Source of the DNA: Adiantum capillus-veneris
Lineage: Eukaryota > Streptophyta > Polypodiopsida > Polypodiales > Pteridaceae
Direction: 5' to 3'
NCBI GenBank assembly: GCA_014529385.2
Contig: CM043946.1
Coordinates: 22,064,577-22,128,576 of the forward strand
Length of the DNA: 64,000 bases
The number at the start of each line of letters is the position of its first letter. Position 1 is the stretch's first letter. A program made the translations under genes and the position numbers. A model generated the notes under the pieces. That model was not told the DNA's origin. It worked only from the letters and a program-made list of their open reading frames with translations, and ran no database searches. Of the stretch, positions 10,580-22,457 are shown piece by piece.

Positions 10580-10930
10580 GAGTGATGTAGGGTGATGTAA
10601 CTCCCTACAAACCATTTTTTGAAATTGAACAATATATTAATATAACGGTGGGTATATATAGGACTGTGGATTTTTCCCTTGAGCCCCCAAGGGTTTTTTC
10701 ATCCACAGTTAGGGACCGTTGTTTGAGCGGGTTGGCGACATTCTATGTGAAGCTACTCTAAATATAGCTATGGGTCTTGTCTATATACATACCATTTTGT
10801 GTACGTATTCTACACACTTTCGGAGTTGCACTCTCTCTGTATTGTCTCTCTCTGTTCTTCTCTTTCTCTGTCTTCTCAACAAGATGTACCTTGAGAACCC
10901 TCTTGACTTGTTTCATACCAAATCTGATAC
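10580..10930 (+). repeat. LTR-like segment with TATA box and foldback
   Basis: On the plus strand GTGGGTATATATAGG (TATA box) is followed by a self-complementary stretch: CTGTGGAT... pairs with ...ATCCACAG, with CCCTTG/CAAGGG inside it (about 10664-10709). A pyrimidine-rich leader follows. That layout is typical of the U3-R-U5 part of plant copia LTRs. A TGGTATCAGA primer-site-like string on the minus strand near 10925 and TGTAAAATAG just after it hint at a second, opposite LTR. No gag or pol lies nearby, and the DNA to the right is interrupted by element C at 11148. Confidence 0.4.
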
Positions 10931-11693
10931 CAATGTAAAATAGACGGTAATTGTGCCATCAAAACTCCACCCTACTATATCCCTATATAGCCCAAGGTCA
11001 TGCCCTAGAATTTCTATATATAGGAATCCCTTTCCACATGACCCTCTTTTAGCGGTAAGCCTCTCGCTCTTAGCCTAGAAACTTAGGACACAGCTTTTAG
11101 TTGTATGACCCTTGTCCTGACAAAAATAGAGGTAGAATAAATATAGACACTACAAGAGATTATATGCACTTGTGAAACTTATAGCGCCATTGCAGAACCT
11201 TATATAGAGATACTTATAGCGATGCCCGAGAGTAAAAAAATTTCGGTGGTTGGGAATTGAATGCCCTGCCATCCATCAACCATATTGAATGTTTCCAGAA
11301 TAAAGTATACCTAAATGAATCCAACATAAGGACAGATTCATCTTTGAAAGAAAGTGCAAGGTATAGACCGAAAGTAGTCACCCTCAAGACAATATAACCA
11401 TTAACTCCATCATGCACAGTATTGTTTGCAGAATAAAGATACAAAACTGACAAAAATAATTGGACGAAAGTAAATTGACAAAAGTAAATCAATGAAAATT
11501 ATACACATCATAGACAAAATCACTTGATTGTTAAGCTTTGCAAATGTAATAGTTACAACAAAATTGTCATTATTGAGAAAATGGTTTTCCAATAGTTACA
11601 AAAGACATATACACGTCATCTCATTATACATGCTATGATAAAAGAAAACTAATGCTATCTGTCTACGGCTAGACTGACGTCGTCTAATCAAAC

Positions 11694-12525
11694 GTCTCAT
11701 CGCGTCCAAGCGGCGTATCTGTCAAATTCTGCAGAAAAAAACAAAAAGACTTTTTGTAAGTATAGACATATAGTTACAAAACAATCTATTTTCTTAGCTT
11801 ATCATTAAAATACACAAAATGTAAAAGAGTAAAGTGAAATACTAACCATGACGCTGTGAGAACTCAGAATGTCCATCAGGGCGTTTAACCCCTTTTTACC
11901 TGCATATTCGCGCTGGTACGGTGTGGGGCCATGTCTTGCCATCGACCACTATTCAAAACATACAAAGAATCCATTATGTTAGAATTTAAAAGTACAAATA
12001 TCCGTAACTAGAAAACCTAAAGAGTAATACAAAAACACTTACAAAATTGGCCTCAAATGATGTCCACCCGCCGCTCCCCAAGTGGTGCGAGCTCCCTGCC
12101 TCTACTCGCACCTTGGCTGCCTCCATTTGTTGCTTCCGCTTGTCAAGTTTCTCGCGTGCTGCTCACTTCGCATTCTTCCAATCTTCTTTGGCCAACCAAT
12201 CTGGTCTGCTCCACCCATGCTTTATTGCTATTTGTACTTCAAAACGCTTGTGCTTGCAATATTCACACATTCGAATCTTCATCAGGTCTTCATTGAAGCG
12301 CTCATCCCGACTTGACACGGGAAACTTGTCATGCAGCATGCTAATGACTCTATCTTATAATTCATTTGGCACTTCACTCCGGGTGTTTAGTATGTAGTGT
12401 TGAAACACCTGAGAGCAAAGACTGCGTATGCGCAAGATCACCATCTTGCCTTCGTCATCCAAGATGATGTCGCCCTTGATGTTGAACGTGAAGGAGTACG
12501 AGCGGAAGTGCGACACGAGAGAGAG
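11694..12525 (-). pseudogene. Second CACTA gene (En/Spm plant domain), 3' part, element C
   Basis: The minus strand encodes the C-terminal half of the protein found intact in element A: LCSQVFQHYIL, EDLMKIRMCEYCKHKR, WSRPDWLAKEDWKNAK and VEAGSSHHLGSGGW. It then has a donor and the small terminal exons, with a stop at 11694-11696. The domain corresponds to the plant En/Spm-associated family (Transposase_24/PttA type), thought to help bind subterminal repeats. It has internal stops (after SEVPNEL and within WKNAK) and is cut off upstream at about 12525, where retrotransposon sequence begins. Confidence 0.8.
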
Positions 12526-12529
12526 TGCG

Positions 12530-12769
12530 AGAAGAAGAGCACGACGATATGGTGAACTCGCTCTACTGTAATGTGTAGAGCATAGTGAGTTCTTATTAGG
12601 TTTTTACAAAAGAATATGTGTACATACCTGGTGGCCCGCCCACTTACTTGGGCGACCACATTGGGCTTTATACCCCAAAAACCTCCCACTTAAAGTCCAA
12701 TGTGGTACTTTAAGTGTGAGAGAAGCTACTATACAAGCTAATATACAAGAGATGTAGAGAAGTGATGTA
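12530..12769 (-). repeat. Putative 3' LTR remnant of the nested copia
   Basis: On the minus strand, after the RNase H end, comes a purine-rich AAGTGGGAGGTTTTTGGGG (a candidate polypurine tract near 12675-12690), then AT-rich sequence and a pyrimidine-rich end. It contains an imperfect hairpin made from GAACTC and GCTCTAC blocks (12572-12609). No second copy of this sequence occurs at the other end of the element, so LTR status is inferred from position only. Confidence 0.4.
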
Positions 12770-13162
12770 CTACCCTACACCTAACTGCTTGCGAAAATGC
12801 GCAAAGCTCTCTGAGGGAAGTCCTTTTGTAAGTAGATCAGCAGGATTTTCTGTGGTGTGAAATTTGACAAGCTGAATTTTCTCATCCTCGAGCATTTCCC
12901 TGATGAAATGATACTTCACATCCACATGCTTTGTCTTTGAGTGATAGACTGGATTGCGAGCCAATTGTATAGCACTTTGACTATCACAATATAACACAGG
13001 CATCTCTTCTTTGATTCCCAAATCTGTTACTAGTCGATTAAGCCAAATTGATTCTTTTCATGCCTCTGATGTTGCAACATATTCAGCCTCTGTAGTAGAC
13101 TGAGTAACACAATCTTGTAATCTAGAACGCCATGATACTGCTCCACCAGCCAATGTAAAGAC
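12770..13162 (-). pseudogene. Copia RNase H C-terminal region
   Basis: Minus-strand translation gives VFTLAGGAVSWRSRLQ, TTEAEYVATSEA, a stop, then KESIWLNRLV, YCDSQSAIQLARNPVYHSKTKH and ENPADLLTKGLPSE. These are the conserved blocks of copia RNase H, with acidic residues in EAEY, CDSQSA and NPADLLTK. It continues the RT frame after a stop at about 13163 and has one further stop near 13057. RNase H removes the RNA template and trims primers during reverse transcription. Confidence 0.85.
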
Positions 13163-14442
13163 TTACCCTGACATAGACCTTCGGTTTTCTAAGTCACCTG
13201 CATAATCTGAGTCTGTAAAACCCTTTACACTTAGCTCCTGACTCCCATAGCATATACGCATACTCTTTGTATCTTTCATGTATCTCAATATTCCTTTCAC
13301 TGCCTCCCAATGTTTCTTGCCTGGGTTTGACATGTATCGACTTACTACTCCCACTGCAAATGCAATCTCTGGGCGAGTAGCAATCATTGCATACATCAAA
13401 CTACCCACTCCAGACGCATATGGAATCTTATCCATTTCAGCCTGTTCTTCCTCAGACACAGGACAATCTTGTTTGCTAAGTTTCACATATGGTGGCAATG
13501 GAACACTCAGTGCCTTTCCCTTCTCCATATTGAAACATTGCAAAACCTTGTCAATATACTTTGTTTGAGATAACCAAATCAACTTCTTTGATCTGTCTCT
13601 CTCAATGCGCATACCAAGTATATGACTTGCCTCACCCATGTCTTTCATGTCAAACAATTTTGCCATCTTTGACTTCAAAGCTGAAATTTCTTCCAAGTGC
13701 TTTCCAGCAATCAACATGTCATCCACATACAAAATAAGGATCACCAACTACCATCCTTAGCCTTCTTTGTATATAGACAGTGATCGAACTCACTACGTTT
13801 GTAGCCTTGAGAAAGCATAAACTTGTGGAATTTATGGTACCATGCCCTCGGTGATTGTTTTAAGCCATAAAGACTCTTTAACAACTGGCATACCCAATCT
13901 TCCTTGCCTTTCTCAACAAACCCTTCTGGCTGCTGCATGTAAATTTCCACATCTAAATCACCATGCAAGAACACTGTCTTGACATCCATTTGGTGCAACA
14001 CCAAATCTAATATGGCAACCAATGCAAGAAAGCATCTCAATGTAGTCATCTTGACCACCGGAGAGAAGACTTCATCAAAGTGAATGCCTTGTTCTTGCTT
14101 AAAGCCCTTGGCAACAAGCCTTGCTTTGTACTTTGGCTGACTATCATGAGCGGTGATCTTATACCTGTAAACCCATTTACAAGGTAGAGCCTTTTTGCCC
14201 TGTGGTAATTTAACTAGCTTCCATGTCTTGTTTTTATGCAGAGCTGTCATCTCTGACTGCATGGCCAATTGCCAATTCCCAGAGTCCTTCATTTGCACTG
14301 CTTCCTTGTAACATGAAGGCTCATTGCAATCAGTCAACATGACATAGTTCATAGATGGAACAAACCTATCAGGAGGTCGTGTGAAACGTCCAGATCTGCG
14401 CACAATAAGTGGCTCAGTCTCAGCCACAACCTGTGGTTCCAC
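13163..14442 (-). pseudogene. Copia reverse transcriptase
   Basis: Two overlapping open stretches. 14442-13741 holds the upstream part: KTWKLVKLPQGKKAL, YKARLVAKGFKQEQGIHFDE, MDVKTVFLHGDL (with the first catalytic Asp) and LKKSLYGLKQSPRAWY-like sequence. 13747-13163 starts with ILILYVDDMLIAG, the YVDD catalytic motif, and runs to the RNase H start at FTDSDYAGD. A frameshift near 13741-13750 separates the two, directly upstream of YVDD, so no full RT can be made. This is the longest well-preserved domain of the element, indicating fairly recent decay compared with the copia remnant at 43-46 kb. Confidence 0.9.
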
Positions 14443-14460
14443 TCTATCCTGTCCTTGATC

Positions 14461-15285
14461 CTATTGAGCCCTCACATTTTGTCTTGCACGTGCAGGTCCA
14501 TCTTCTTGGAAGACAACTCTTCTAATCTCCTCAACTTTCTCTGGTTTAGAATGATATTTGGCTTCATTAAAGTGAACATCATTGCTGCGGATAACCTTTC
14601 TGGATTCGGGATCCCAAAGTCTGTACCCCATCTCACCAGAATTACCATAGCCTAGAAAGATGCACTTTCTACTCTTTGGCTCAAGTTTGTTCCTAAATTC
14701 CTTTGGAACGTGAGTATATGCCTCACAGCCAAATACTCTGAGATGCTTGTATGAGGGCATTTTGCCTGACCATACCATCTCTGGCACTGAATCCTTCTGC
14801 AAAACCTTGCTAGGAGATCTATTTACAAGATGAACAGTTGTTGATACAGCTTCAACCCAAAACCCATTTGGCAGTTGTGCATTAGAAAACATACTTCTGA
14901 CCTTCTCTTGTATGGTCCTATTCATCCTCTCAGCAACACCATTTTGAGGAGGATTGTAAGGAGCAGTAAGTTCACGTTTTATACCTTTTGACTCACAAAA
15001 GTCCTGAAAGGCCTTTGAAAGATACTCTCCACCATTGTCAGTGCGTAAGCATTTGAGCTTCTTGCCACTCTGATTCTCCACAAGTGTCACAAACTTTTTG
15101 AAAACACTAAACACTTCATACTTGTGCTTGAGAAAGTAAACCCATACTTTCCTTGAGTAATCATCTATAAATTTCATAAACTAAGAAGCTCCCCCTAGAG
15201 ATAGGTTAGGCATAGGTCCACACAAATCACTATGAACAAGTGCCAACTGTGTATCTCTTCTACTGCTTCTATGCTTATGTGGCTA
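14461..15285 (-). pseudogene. Copia integrase core and C-terminal region
   Basis: The translation begins FIDDYSRKVWVYFL (first catalytic Asp), then LRTDNGGEYLSKAF (second Asp) and PQNGVAERMNRTIQEK (catalytic Glu), a complete D,D,E triad. It is followed by HLRVFGCEAY and KCIFLGY, the copia-specific C-terminal module. A stop separates it from the upstream GAG-pre-integrase part, and another at about 14460 separates it from RT. Integrase acts in the nucleus on the element's cDNA. Confidence 0.9.
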
Positions 15286-15999
15286 CTATGTTTGCTTACC
15301 ATACAGACAATGTTCACATAATTCAAAATCATTAAATGAAAAGCCAGGAAAATAACCAGAACGAGACAAGATTTCCATTCCCTTCTTGGACATATGTCCT
15401 AACCGGCAATGCCACAAAGAAACGTTCGGCTGCTCGGTTACATTGATTACATTTTTAGAGACATTTGATACATAAATCATGTAAAGTACTCTAGACATTA
15501 CTCCATGTGCTACTGTCATAGAACCCTTGGATATCTTCCACATGTTCCGTCCAAAAGTGGTGACGTAGCCAGCATCATCAAGTAAACCTGTGCTGATCAA
15601 GCTCTTTGTAATTGCGGGAACATGTCTCACATTCTTCAGCGTGAAAGAAGAGCCATTCTGAAACTTCAATTGAACATCTCCAACACCTAAGATCTCACAT
15701 TTCTTCCCATTGCCTAGCCGAACATGATCTTTAGTGGTCACATAAGAGGTAAACCACTCTTTGTTTGGAGACACATGAAGTGATGCCCCTGAGTCTATAA
15801 TCCAGTCACTCAGTGCATTTCCATCAGATGCTGTAAGAAGAGCTGAGTCCATTGTATTCTTCAAGAAGTATATGTCTCCTGACACTAGACTGTCATCCTC
15901 TGCAATAGTGTTTGTCACATTTATTTCTTGAATCTTCACTGAGGACTTGTTCTTCTCACCATGGTCTTCAACTTTCTCTTTGCCTTTTTCTGCTTTCCA
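15286..15999 (-). pseudogene. Copia protease and GAG-pre-integrase domain
   Basis: WIIDSGASLHVSP is the active-site motif of a copia aspartic protease (D-S-G). It is followed by VRLGNGKKCEILGVGDV and SLISTGLLDDAGY. The GAG-pre-integrase domain follows, with SLWHCRLGHMSKKGM and ELCEHCLYGKQ, the zinc-binding HxxxC type region ahead of integrase. A stop after CLYGKQT interrupts the link to the integrase core, and another stop just after the CCHC knuckle upstream breaks gag from pol. Confidence 0.87.
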
Positions 16000-16749
16000 T
16001 TATCTGCAGTCTCTTTTCATGTGACCCTTCTTGCCACAATGGTAGCATTCTATGTCACTCTTGCCTTTAGCATTGCGGGACTTGCTACGAGATTGATTCC
16101 TCTTTCCACCTTTGTACTTTTCTTTGGTCCTTTCCTTGACAACTAAGGTTGTTCCTTTGCCTTTGTCCATTGTCTTTCTATTGGTTTCTTCAGTAAGCAG
16201 ACTTCCTTCTACACCTGCTATGTTCAAACCATCTGGAGGTGCAAAATTACTCAAAGCTGTGCGAAAAGTGTCCCAACTTTCCGGCAATGTGATCAATAGG
16301 AACATAGCTCTAACAGGTTCATCAAACTTGACACCTTGAGCTGACAACTAACTATAGATTGTGTTGAATTCATTCAGATGATTGGACATAGGTGTCCCTT
16401 CTTTCATATTCAAGTCAACAAGCTTCTTAAGCCAGTATACCTGTGAAGCTGCACTCTGCTTCTCATAAAGATCACTCAACTTTAACCATGCTTGATAAGC
16501 CGACATCTCGTCTGCTACATTGAAGTAAACACTTTCTGACAAAGTCTGCATAATGGTAGAAAGTTCCAATTCATCCATTTCGCTGCATTCATCTTCGTCC
16601 ATATCTTCTGGTTTTATCCCCTTGAGATTTATAGGTTGTATCTTCTTCTTTTGTACCAACACGTGCCAAATCTGTTGCTTCCACAATGGGAAATTGGTTC
16701 CATCCAGCTTCTTGATATTGTAAAGAGTAGTATCCCGTGGTCCAGCCAT
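16000..16749 (-). pseudogene. Copia gag with CCHC zinc knuckle
   Basis: The start at 16749 gives MAGPRDTTLYNIKKLDGTNF, a typical copia gag beginning (DGTNFPLWKQQ). It continues through the UBN2-like capsid region (AYQAWLKLSDLYEKQ, LNMKEGTPMSNHLNEF) and ends in CYHCGKKGHMKRDC, a CCHC nucleic-acid binding knuckle. A single in-frame stop at about 16347 divides it into two open parts. Gag forms the virus-like particle in the cytoplasm. The 5' leader of about 1.1 kb upstream contains no further recognisable gene. Confidence 0.88.
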
Positions 16750-17836
16750 AGCTACGCTTCACAGTAGTTTACTTTCTTGGGAAAAATTCGGCAGAGTTTC
16801 CCCTGTAAACTGACCTCTGAACCAATATATATCAACCTGTCAAATGAACCAAGAAAGCTTCAGATTCTGCATAAATTTCGGCAGAGTCTCCTTTGTAAAA
16901 TGGCTCTGGTGTACCCAAAAACAGACCAAAAAACAGCTCAAAAACACTGTCTCTCTGACACTGTAAGCTGTGGGTAAACCTGTCCTGCACCTGTACTGTC
17001 TCTTGTTGTCCTTTCACTGTCCTGTAAGCATAGACTGTGACAATGCCTCAACGGCAGTAAAGCAAAGATGCAATTCCAACTGTCTAACTCACAGTCAATA
17101 CATCCTAGCTGCCTATCTAAGGGTGCTCGAGGGATCGCTCGAAGACCTGTATCACCGAAAGGATCTCAACATTCGAGAATCCCCCATCTCAATAAAACCT
17201 CACTCGACCCTCAACAAAGGCTGCAGTAAATCTGACAGTACATAGACTTTCCACAAAGTCGTACATCCACAAATTTCCCACTGTATGTTGTAACCGCTGC
17301 GACGGTTGTTTGCTGCGTGACTCACAGCCAGCAAACCCTCAACAGACATACATCATCTCTGACAATACATCCCATGTGGAAGTACCCGCAATTTCAGGAT
17401 GAAATATGGAATATCAAGCAGCAAACACAAGCTACCTGATGAACTAGTGGATGTCGCCTACAGTCTGTGTGTAGATGCGCTCGTGTTGTATGTGACACGC
17501 CTCCAAGAACTGTGATCCGTCCTTCGATGTGTAGACATCCACAAATCAACACTCTGGGAGTGTCGATATCCTCAGCACCTGCAGTCGTAGGCCAAAAACC
17601 CCAAATTTGCAGAGTCAGATCTGCACCTGCTGAGACCACGTAGTCGAAAATGGCCTGCGTAGACCTTTGTCGAAGCCGAACGGTGGCCGAGATGACCTCA
17701 TAATGAAATTCTGACAACACCAAGCCCTTTGGGATTTCCCACGAGATTTGGGGCCGTGTCTTCGCCTGTCGAATTTCACTCCAATCTGAGTTGGTGACTC
17801 TAGCCTCCTGCAGTACTGCCCCGAGCCTCGATCTGA
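16750..17836 (-). other. Copia 5' leader
   Basis: Sequence between the primer site and gag start. It has an uninterrupted 157-codon frame (17394-17867 minus) without any recognised domain. Part of it shows repeated CTCTTGT and CTGTAC words near 16780-17040. Probably untranslated leader. Confidence 0.6.
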
Positions 17837-17848
17837 GCTCTGATACCA
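17837..17848 (-). other. tRNA primer-binding site of the nested copia
   Basis: The minus strand reads TGGTATCAGAGC, complementary to the 3' end of plant initiator methionine tRNA. In an intact copia element the 5' LTR ends one to three bases before it. Here the adjacent DNA is CACTA family 2 subterminal repeat instead. Confidence 0.85.
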
Positions 17849-17854
17849 GTTGAA

Positions 17855-18010
17855 TACCGCGGGCCATTACCGCAAAACAAGAGAGAGGAATTCAAAAAGA
17901 AGAGAGAGAAACCCTTTTGTTGATCAAGCGGCATATTACCGCACGTATTACCGCGTATATTGCCGCGATTATTGCAGCGCCCATTACCGCTAAGGCCATA
18001 GACCCCCTTC
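17855..18010. repeat. Left subterminal ATTACCGC repeats, family 2
   Basis: ATTACCGC, TATTGCCGCG and related words occur at least six times within 155 bp, in the orientation opposite to those at the right end when read outward. CACTA transposases bind such short subterminal repeats. The stretch also includes a purine-rich block (17868-17920) not seen at the right end. Confidence 0.75.
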
Positions 18011-18253
18011 CGCCTCCCTCTCCCGCGGGTTTCCACTTAAATCCAATACAACTCAAAATGTATTTACACACTACAACTCATACACTCTCCAGAATGCTTG
18101 CTCACTTCACTTAATCTCTCTTTCACTCCAAAAATTCTATACATAAATCATTGAACTCACAACAAAACCATTAAAAATACTATTCATAAGCACATAACGA
18201 AACATTTGCAAATTAATCATACACTACACCAAGTGAAAGAATGGAGAGTTTTA

Positions 18254-21200
18254 TTAATTCTCATCTTGTATAAGATCTCTACAAGCACTAGGATCCATAT
18301 TTAGACCCATAGTATTCAAATCAATAAACAAGTTTAGAGATTCTTCCTCCTCTCCATCACCTCCTGTAGAATCATCATCGCTTTCTCCCTCTTCCTCCTC
18401 CTCAAGATGACTATTTGCAAGGCTTGGCTGACCTTCTTCAACTTCTACTACATCTTCCTCTGCATCTTGTGGTGATGGTATGATGGGATCAATTACTGGC
18501 TCAATGTCCGTCTCTGCAAAGATAGATCTACCCCGCTGCGTGACTAGAATGACATACCAAAGTCTTCCTTGATATATACATGGCACATAAAAGACCTATA
18601 CGTCACACACAAAGAATAAGCTGATATACATATATTAAATTTTTAATTTAATTTAATTGCACATAGCCTAAATTACCTGCTCGCAACTACTAGGATACAC
18701 CAAGTTGTCAGTTTTTCCCCGATGGAATTGGGTAGAATCCACCATAATGAGCCCATTTTCATGTCTTTTGACCTCACCCGCAAACCTTCGGTTTTCAAAG
18801 AGGAATTTGTGAAAAGATCTGAAATCAACTTTGATTATTCTCTCTATAGTACCACAATATCTGACCTCATCTGTTGTTGTGTCAAAGTTTCCCATCACGC
18901 CACAATCATTAGTGGTCCGACGCTCATCTATCTTGCGGGTGCAAAAATGTCGGCCTTCGGACCAAATAGAGTTGAAAATGAGACCCTACAATCACAATTC
19001 ATAAGAGGTTACATCGCATTTCATTAAGTGATTTGCATACATGCATACATAACATATACGCACTCACCTTGCACAAGCATCCTCGCGTATACTCCCATTC
19101 TTTAGAGCTTATTTGTTCTCCTTGTGCTTTGGCATTGGTCATGGCATTATGGATCCACTCTACTTGAATCAAATTAGGATATTTTGCAAGCTCTTTAGGA
19201 AAAGGAGGTGCACGTCTACCTCCATTGGACCTCTTCCATGCATCTCTATCCCTTTCTCTAGCTGCGCGGGCTTCCAAGTACATAGTGACCCATTTGGTCA
19301 TGATAGTGGCATTGAGTAAACAGTAGCTGTTGGCTATGGCATGAAACTCTCTATCCATGAACAAGAGTGAGCCTTTTCCACTGGGAATGGTTGAGTGCTT
19401 CCTAGGATCCTCTTCTTCACTCCACAAACGAGGCAATGATGGATCCACTGTGATGAGATACTGTGAGACATACACAAATGCCTCTTGCACCACCCTACCT
19501 TTTGCCATGCTCGCCTGAAAACATTAAAACCACATATTTTTATTAGTAACTCCATAGCGTATAAATGCTATCTATATTGTATTGATTTTGCATACCTCCG
19601 GTTGTGACCTCAATCTAACAAAATCCTTTAAAGTCTTCAAGAATCTCTCCAAGAAGAACATCCATCTAGAGTTAAGCACCCCAAAAATGGAAATCTCCCC
19701 AACAAGGTGAAGCAATAGGTGTATTTGGCTAACAAGGATTGTACGTGGGAATGCATCCTCAATAGCACACACTGCCTCTACTGCTAGCAGATGGGCTACT
19801 GGTATGGCTTCTACTTCTATCTCCTTGGAGCTCACAAATCTAAAAGGCACAAATAATATAGTAGATGAAAAAAAAATCCATTGTTCATGCATGCACAACA
19901 TGATATAGTACTTGAAAAAAACCCAGTACCTCACAATCTCATCCACTTTGAATATTGCAGCCTTCACCTTAGTGTCCCCATAACCACTAATAGTTATGGG
20001 AAGTACAAACTACAAACAATAAAACATCTTAGTGAATGTCAACCTATATATAAGGACACATAGACACCACAAACTATTCTACTCTTACCTGAAGGATTTT
20101 ATGCCAATCATGGGAACTCAATCCATACAATTGAGTGGAGCCACCCTTTTTGGTTTTTGTGAAAGCACCTTTGAGTGACCGCATATATCCCGTTGGAGTT
20201 CTGATGGATGCAATAACTTGCTTTGTTCGCTCTTGGTCTGCCTTTGACAATATCCACGGTGCTTTTGGGAGAATCATCTTTCCCCGCTCCCCCATGCGGG
20301 GCGTGGCTGAAGGGGGGAGACGTCTCATGGCTCTTAAATCTTCCCTGGCACCCAATGAATCCTTCTTGCCAATTATGTGATCCCATATAACTTGCCCAAC
20401 ATTTTTGAATACATGCATAGGGTCCAATAAGTGCTGAATTTTCAACGAAGCCTAATAGGGGAGCGACAAGAAGATTGAGTACCTCGACATACCCTTTGGC
20501 AACCCATTGGGAGGCGGTGAGGTACCATGATTCTCCTCCCAATGCTTCGCCCAATCAGCCATGTTCCAATGGAATGGTTGCACTCCATTGATAGGGGGAG
20601 CATATCTAAGATGTGAAGGAGGTAGGAAGCAATGGTTGTTGGGATAGATCACCTTCCCAAGAAGAGGAGGTCTCTCTGTCAAAAGGGAAGGGCCACAAGT
20701 GGGACACGCACTATGTCCAGATGTTACTAATCCTGCCAAGAGATGATAAACCTAAAGCAAAGAGTACAATTAACATGTGCATACTTACCAAATACCTCTC
20801 CGAATCTTAGGTAATCATGCATGGTCCACATGAGGATGCACTTGATGACGGCTTTGCGGTCTCGTGGTGGCCGTGAAATTTCAATGACATCTATGCCTCT
20901 CCATAGTTCTTGAAGCTCATCAATAAGAGGCTGCAGATATACATCCATGTTTTTTACCTTGTGCTTTCCTGGAATGAGAAGTGATAGTAAAATGTTTCCC
21001 TTTTTTGTTGCCTCCCAAGGAGGAATATTGTAGTTTACAACCACCATCGGCCAAGTGCTCCATGAAGTGGAGCGGTGCCCAAATGGATTCACTCCATCAC
21101 TAGCTAACCCAATCCTCAAGTGATGAGGTTCATTCGTGAACTCTGGCCATGTGTCCTCTATGTGCTTCCATGCTGATGAGTCAGATGGCACTCTCATAAT

Positions 21201-22180
21201 ACCATTTGTGAAGCAATCTCTTGCATGCCAACTCAAAAGCTCACTCGTACCCTTCGATCTAAACATGTGTTGGATGCGAGGGATGAGTGGAAAATGCCTC
21301 AAAACTTTACGTGGAATTCTGTTGCTCTACATTCCTTCTTTGAACCTAGGCTCCCCGCACGATGGACATGTGTCACAATTGGCATGCTCATTACGAAAGA
21401 GCACACAATCGTTCACGCAAGCATGAATGCGATCATAATCCATCCCTAATGCAGTCACCACTTCGGGTTCTTTTCGTCTATTCTCTGGCATGTGATTGCT
21501 AGCTGGCAGCATCTTTCCTAGCAACCTATCACAAGAAGAAATTACATTAGAAGCTAATTTATGCACTCCAAAAGCATCCTTCACAATCTGTATACATACC
21601 TCAAAAGTGCGTCGACACTAGCATTGCTCCATCCAAACATCGCCTGAAGGTTAAGGACTTCGAGAGATGCCCTTAAAATGGAGTAAGAGCATCTATCATA
21701 TAGTGCGGTGTGGGTCGAATCGAGTAGCTCACTCCTCGTTCTTTCGGAAGCTTCTTCGCATGCACACTCTGGTTCATGCTCCTCCTCTCATGCAAGGAGA
21801 TCCTCAACCATTCTATGCAAATGGTCGTCTTCTGCATCCACGTAAGGAGATGGGATGTGATCACTCATAGAGGGAGCAGCAGTTGGCTGATTTGATGTGC
21901 TTCCTCCCTCTCTAATGGATTCTTGGCGCATGCGCTCTTCCACCCTCCTTTCCCCTCCTCCACCAACCACACGCCAATGAGGGGTGACGTCAATAGCCGC
22001 TACAATTCGCGGATCATTTGTTTCCATCCGTGCATGCTTGTGAGGATCGTCCCATAGTCCATAATCTTCTACATGGCTCAAGCATATCCGTCGAAGTCGA
22101 GCAATGGCGCATTTGCACCGCACCCATGGGCATGGTAATCGCTCAGTCAACCACCATGATCTATCCGGTTCAGTGGACGG
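18254..22180 (-). pseudogene. TNP2-type transposase, CACTA family 2
   Basis: A multi-exon gene on the minus strand. N-terminal exon 21788-22150 has PCPWVRCKCAIARLRR (CxxxxC-type zinc ligands) and an acidic, Ser/Thr-rich stretch. The exon at 21327-21584 has CDTCPSCGEPRFKEG. 20727-21302 has LRHFPLIPRIQHMF, IGLASDGVNPFGHRST, VVNYNIPPW and MDVYLQPLIDEL, the Tnp2 catalytic region. 20074-20445 has LDPMHVFKNV, LPKAPWIL, RTPTGYMRSL and GLSSHDWHK. 19572-19967 is DUF4218-like; 18668-18898 is DUF4216-like (YCGTIERIIKVDF); 18254-18586 is an acidic tail. One stop at about 20452 replaces the Trp normally found after the LPY motif. Apart from that the exons look open, so it is a young pseudogene. Confidence 0.85.
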
Positions 22181-22457
22181 GCCAAAATCATCCCAAGCAA
22201 CCTACATTAATAAATTACATACACTAATTAAAATCAAATTACCAAAAAATGTTAATAAAATATCAGTAAAAAGTAAAAATAAATAAATTTAACATGCATG
22301 GTAATCAAAACTTTTAGGTAAAAATGTCATTTTCAAAGTACTAAGAATACTTTCATTTTATATATATTTTATAAAAAACATAGTATCAATAGATTTTGAG
22401 GATCAATAGTAATAATGTCAGAACGTGGCCATCTGTGTGTATGGGCCGAAATTGCGC

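Larger units (their letters stand above)
12540..17850 (-). mobile_element. Ty1/copia retrotransposon nested in element C
   Basis: A nearly complete copia internal region on the minus strand: primer site at 17837-17848, leader, gag with CCHC knuckle, protease, integrase, reverse transcriptase and RNase H, in copia order (integrase before RT). At least five stops or frameshifts interrupt it. I cannot identify a matching LTR pair. Beyond the primer site the sequence is family 2 CACTA subterminal repeat. Beyond RNase H there is a purine-rich tract and about 150 bp that may be LTR before element C resumes. The borders given are therefore approximate, and the missing 5' LTR implies a later rearrangement. 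Confidence 0.85.

Noticed and set aside
12057-12397. Plus-strand ORFs over the second-gene fragment (also 32432-32763)
   Set aside because: Antisense shadows of the En/Spm-domain gene; the minus frame carries the conserved motifs and splice sites.
17851-18110. 5' LTR of the nested copia
   Set aside because: Its sequence is dominated by ATTACCGC repeats also found at the far end and centre of the family 2 CACTA element, and it has no copy on the other side of the copia.
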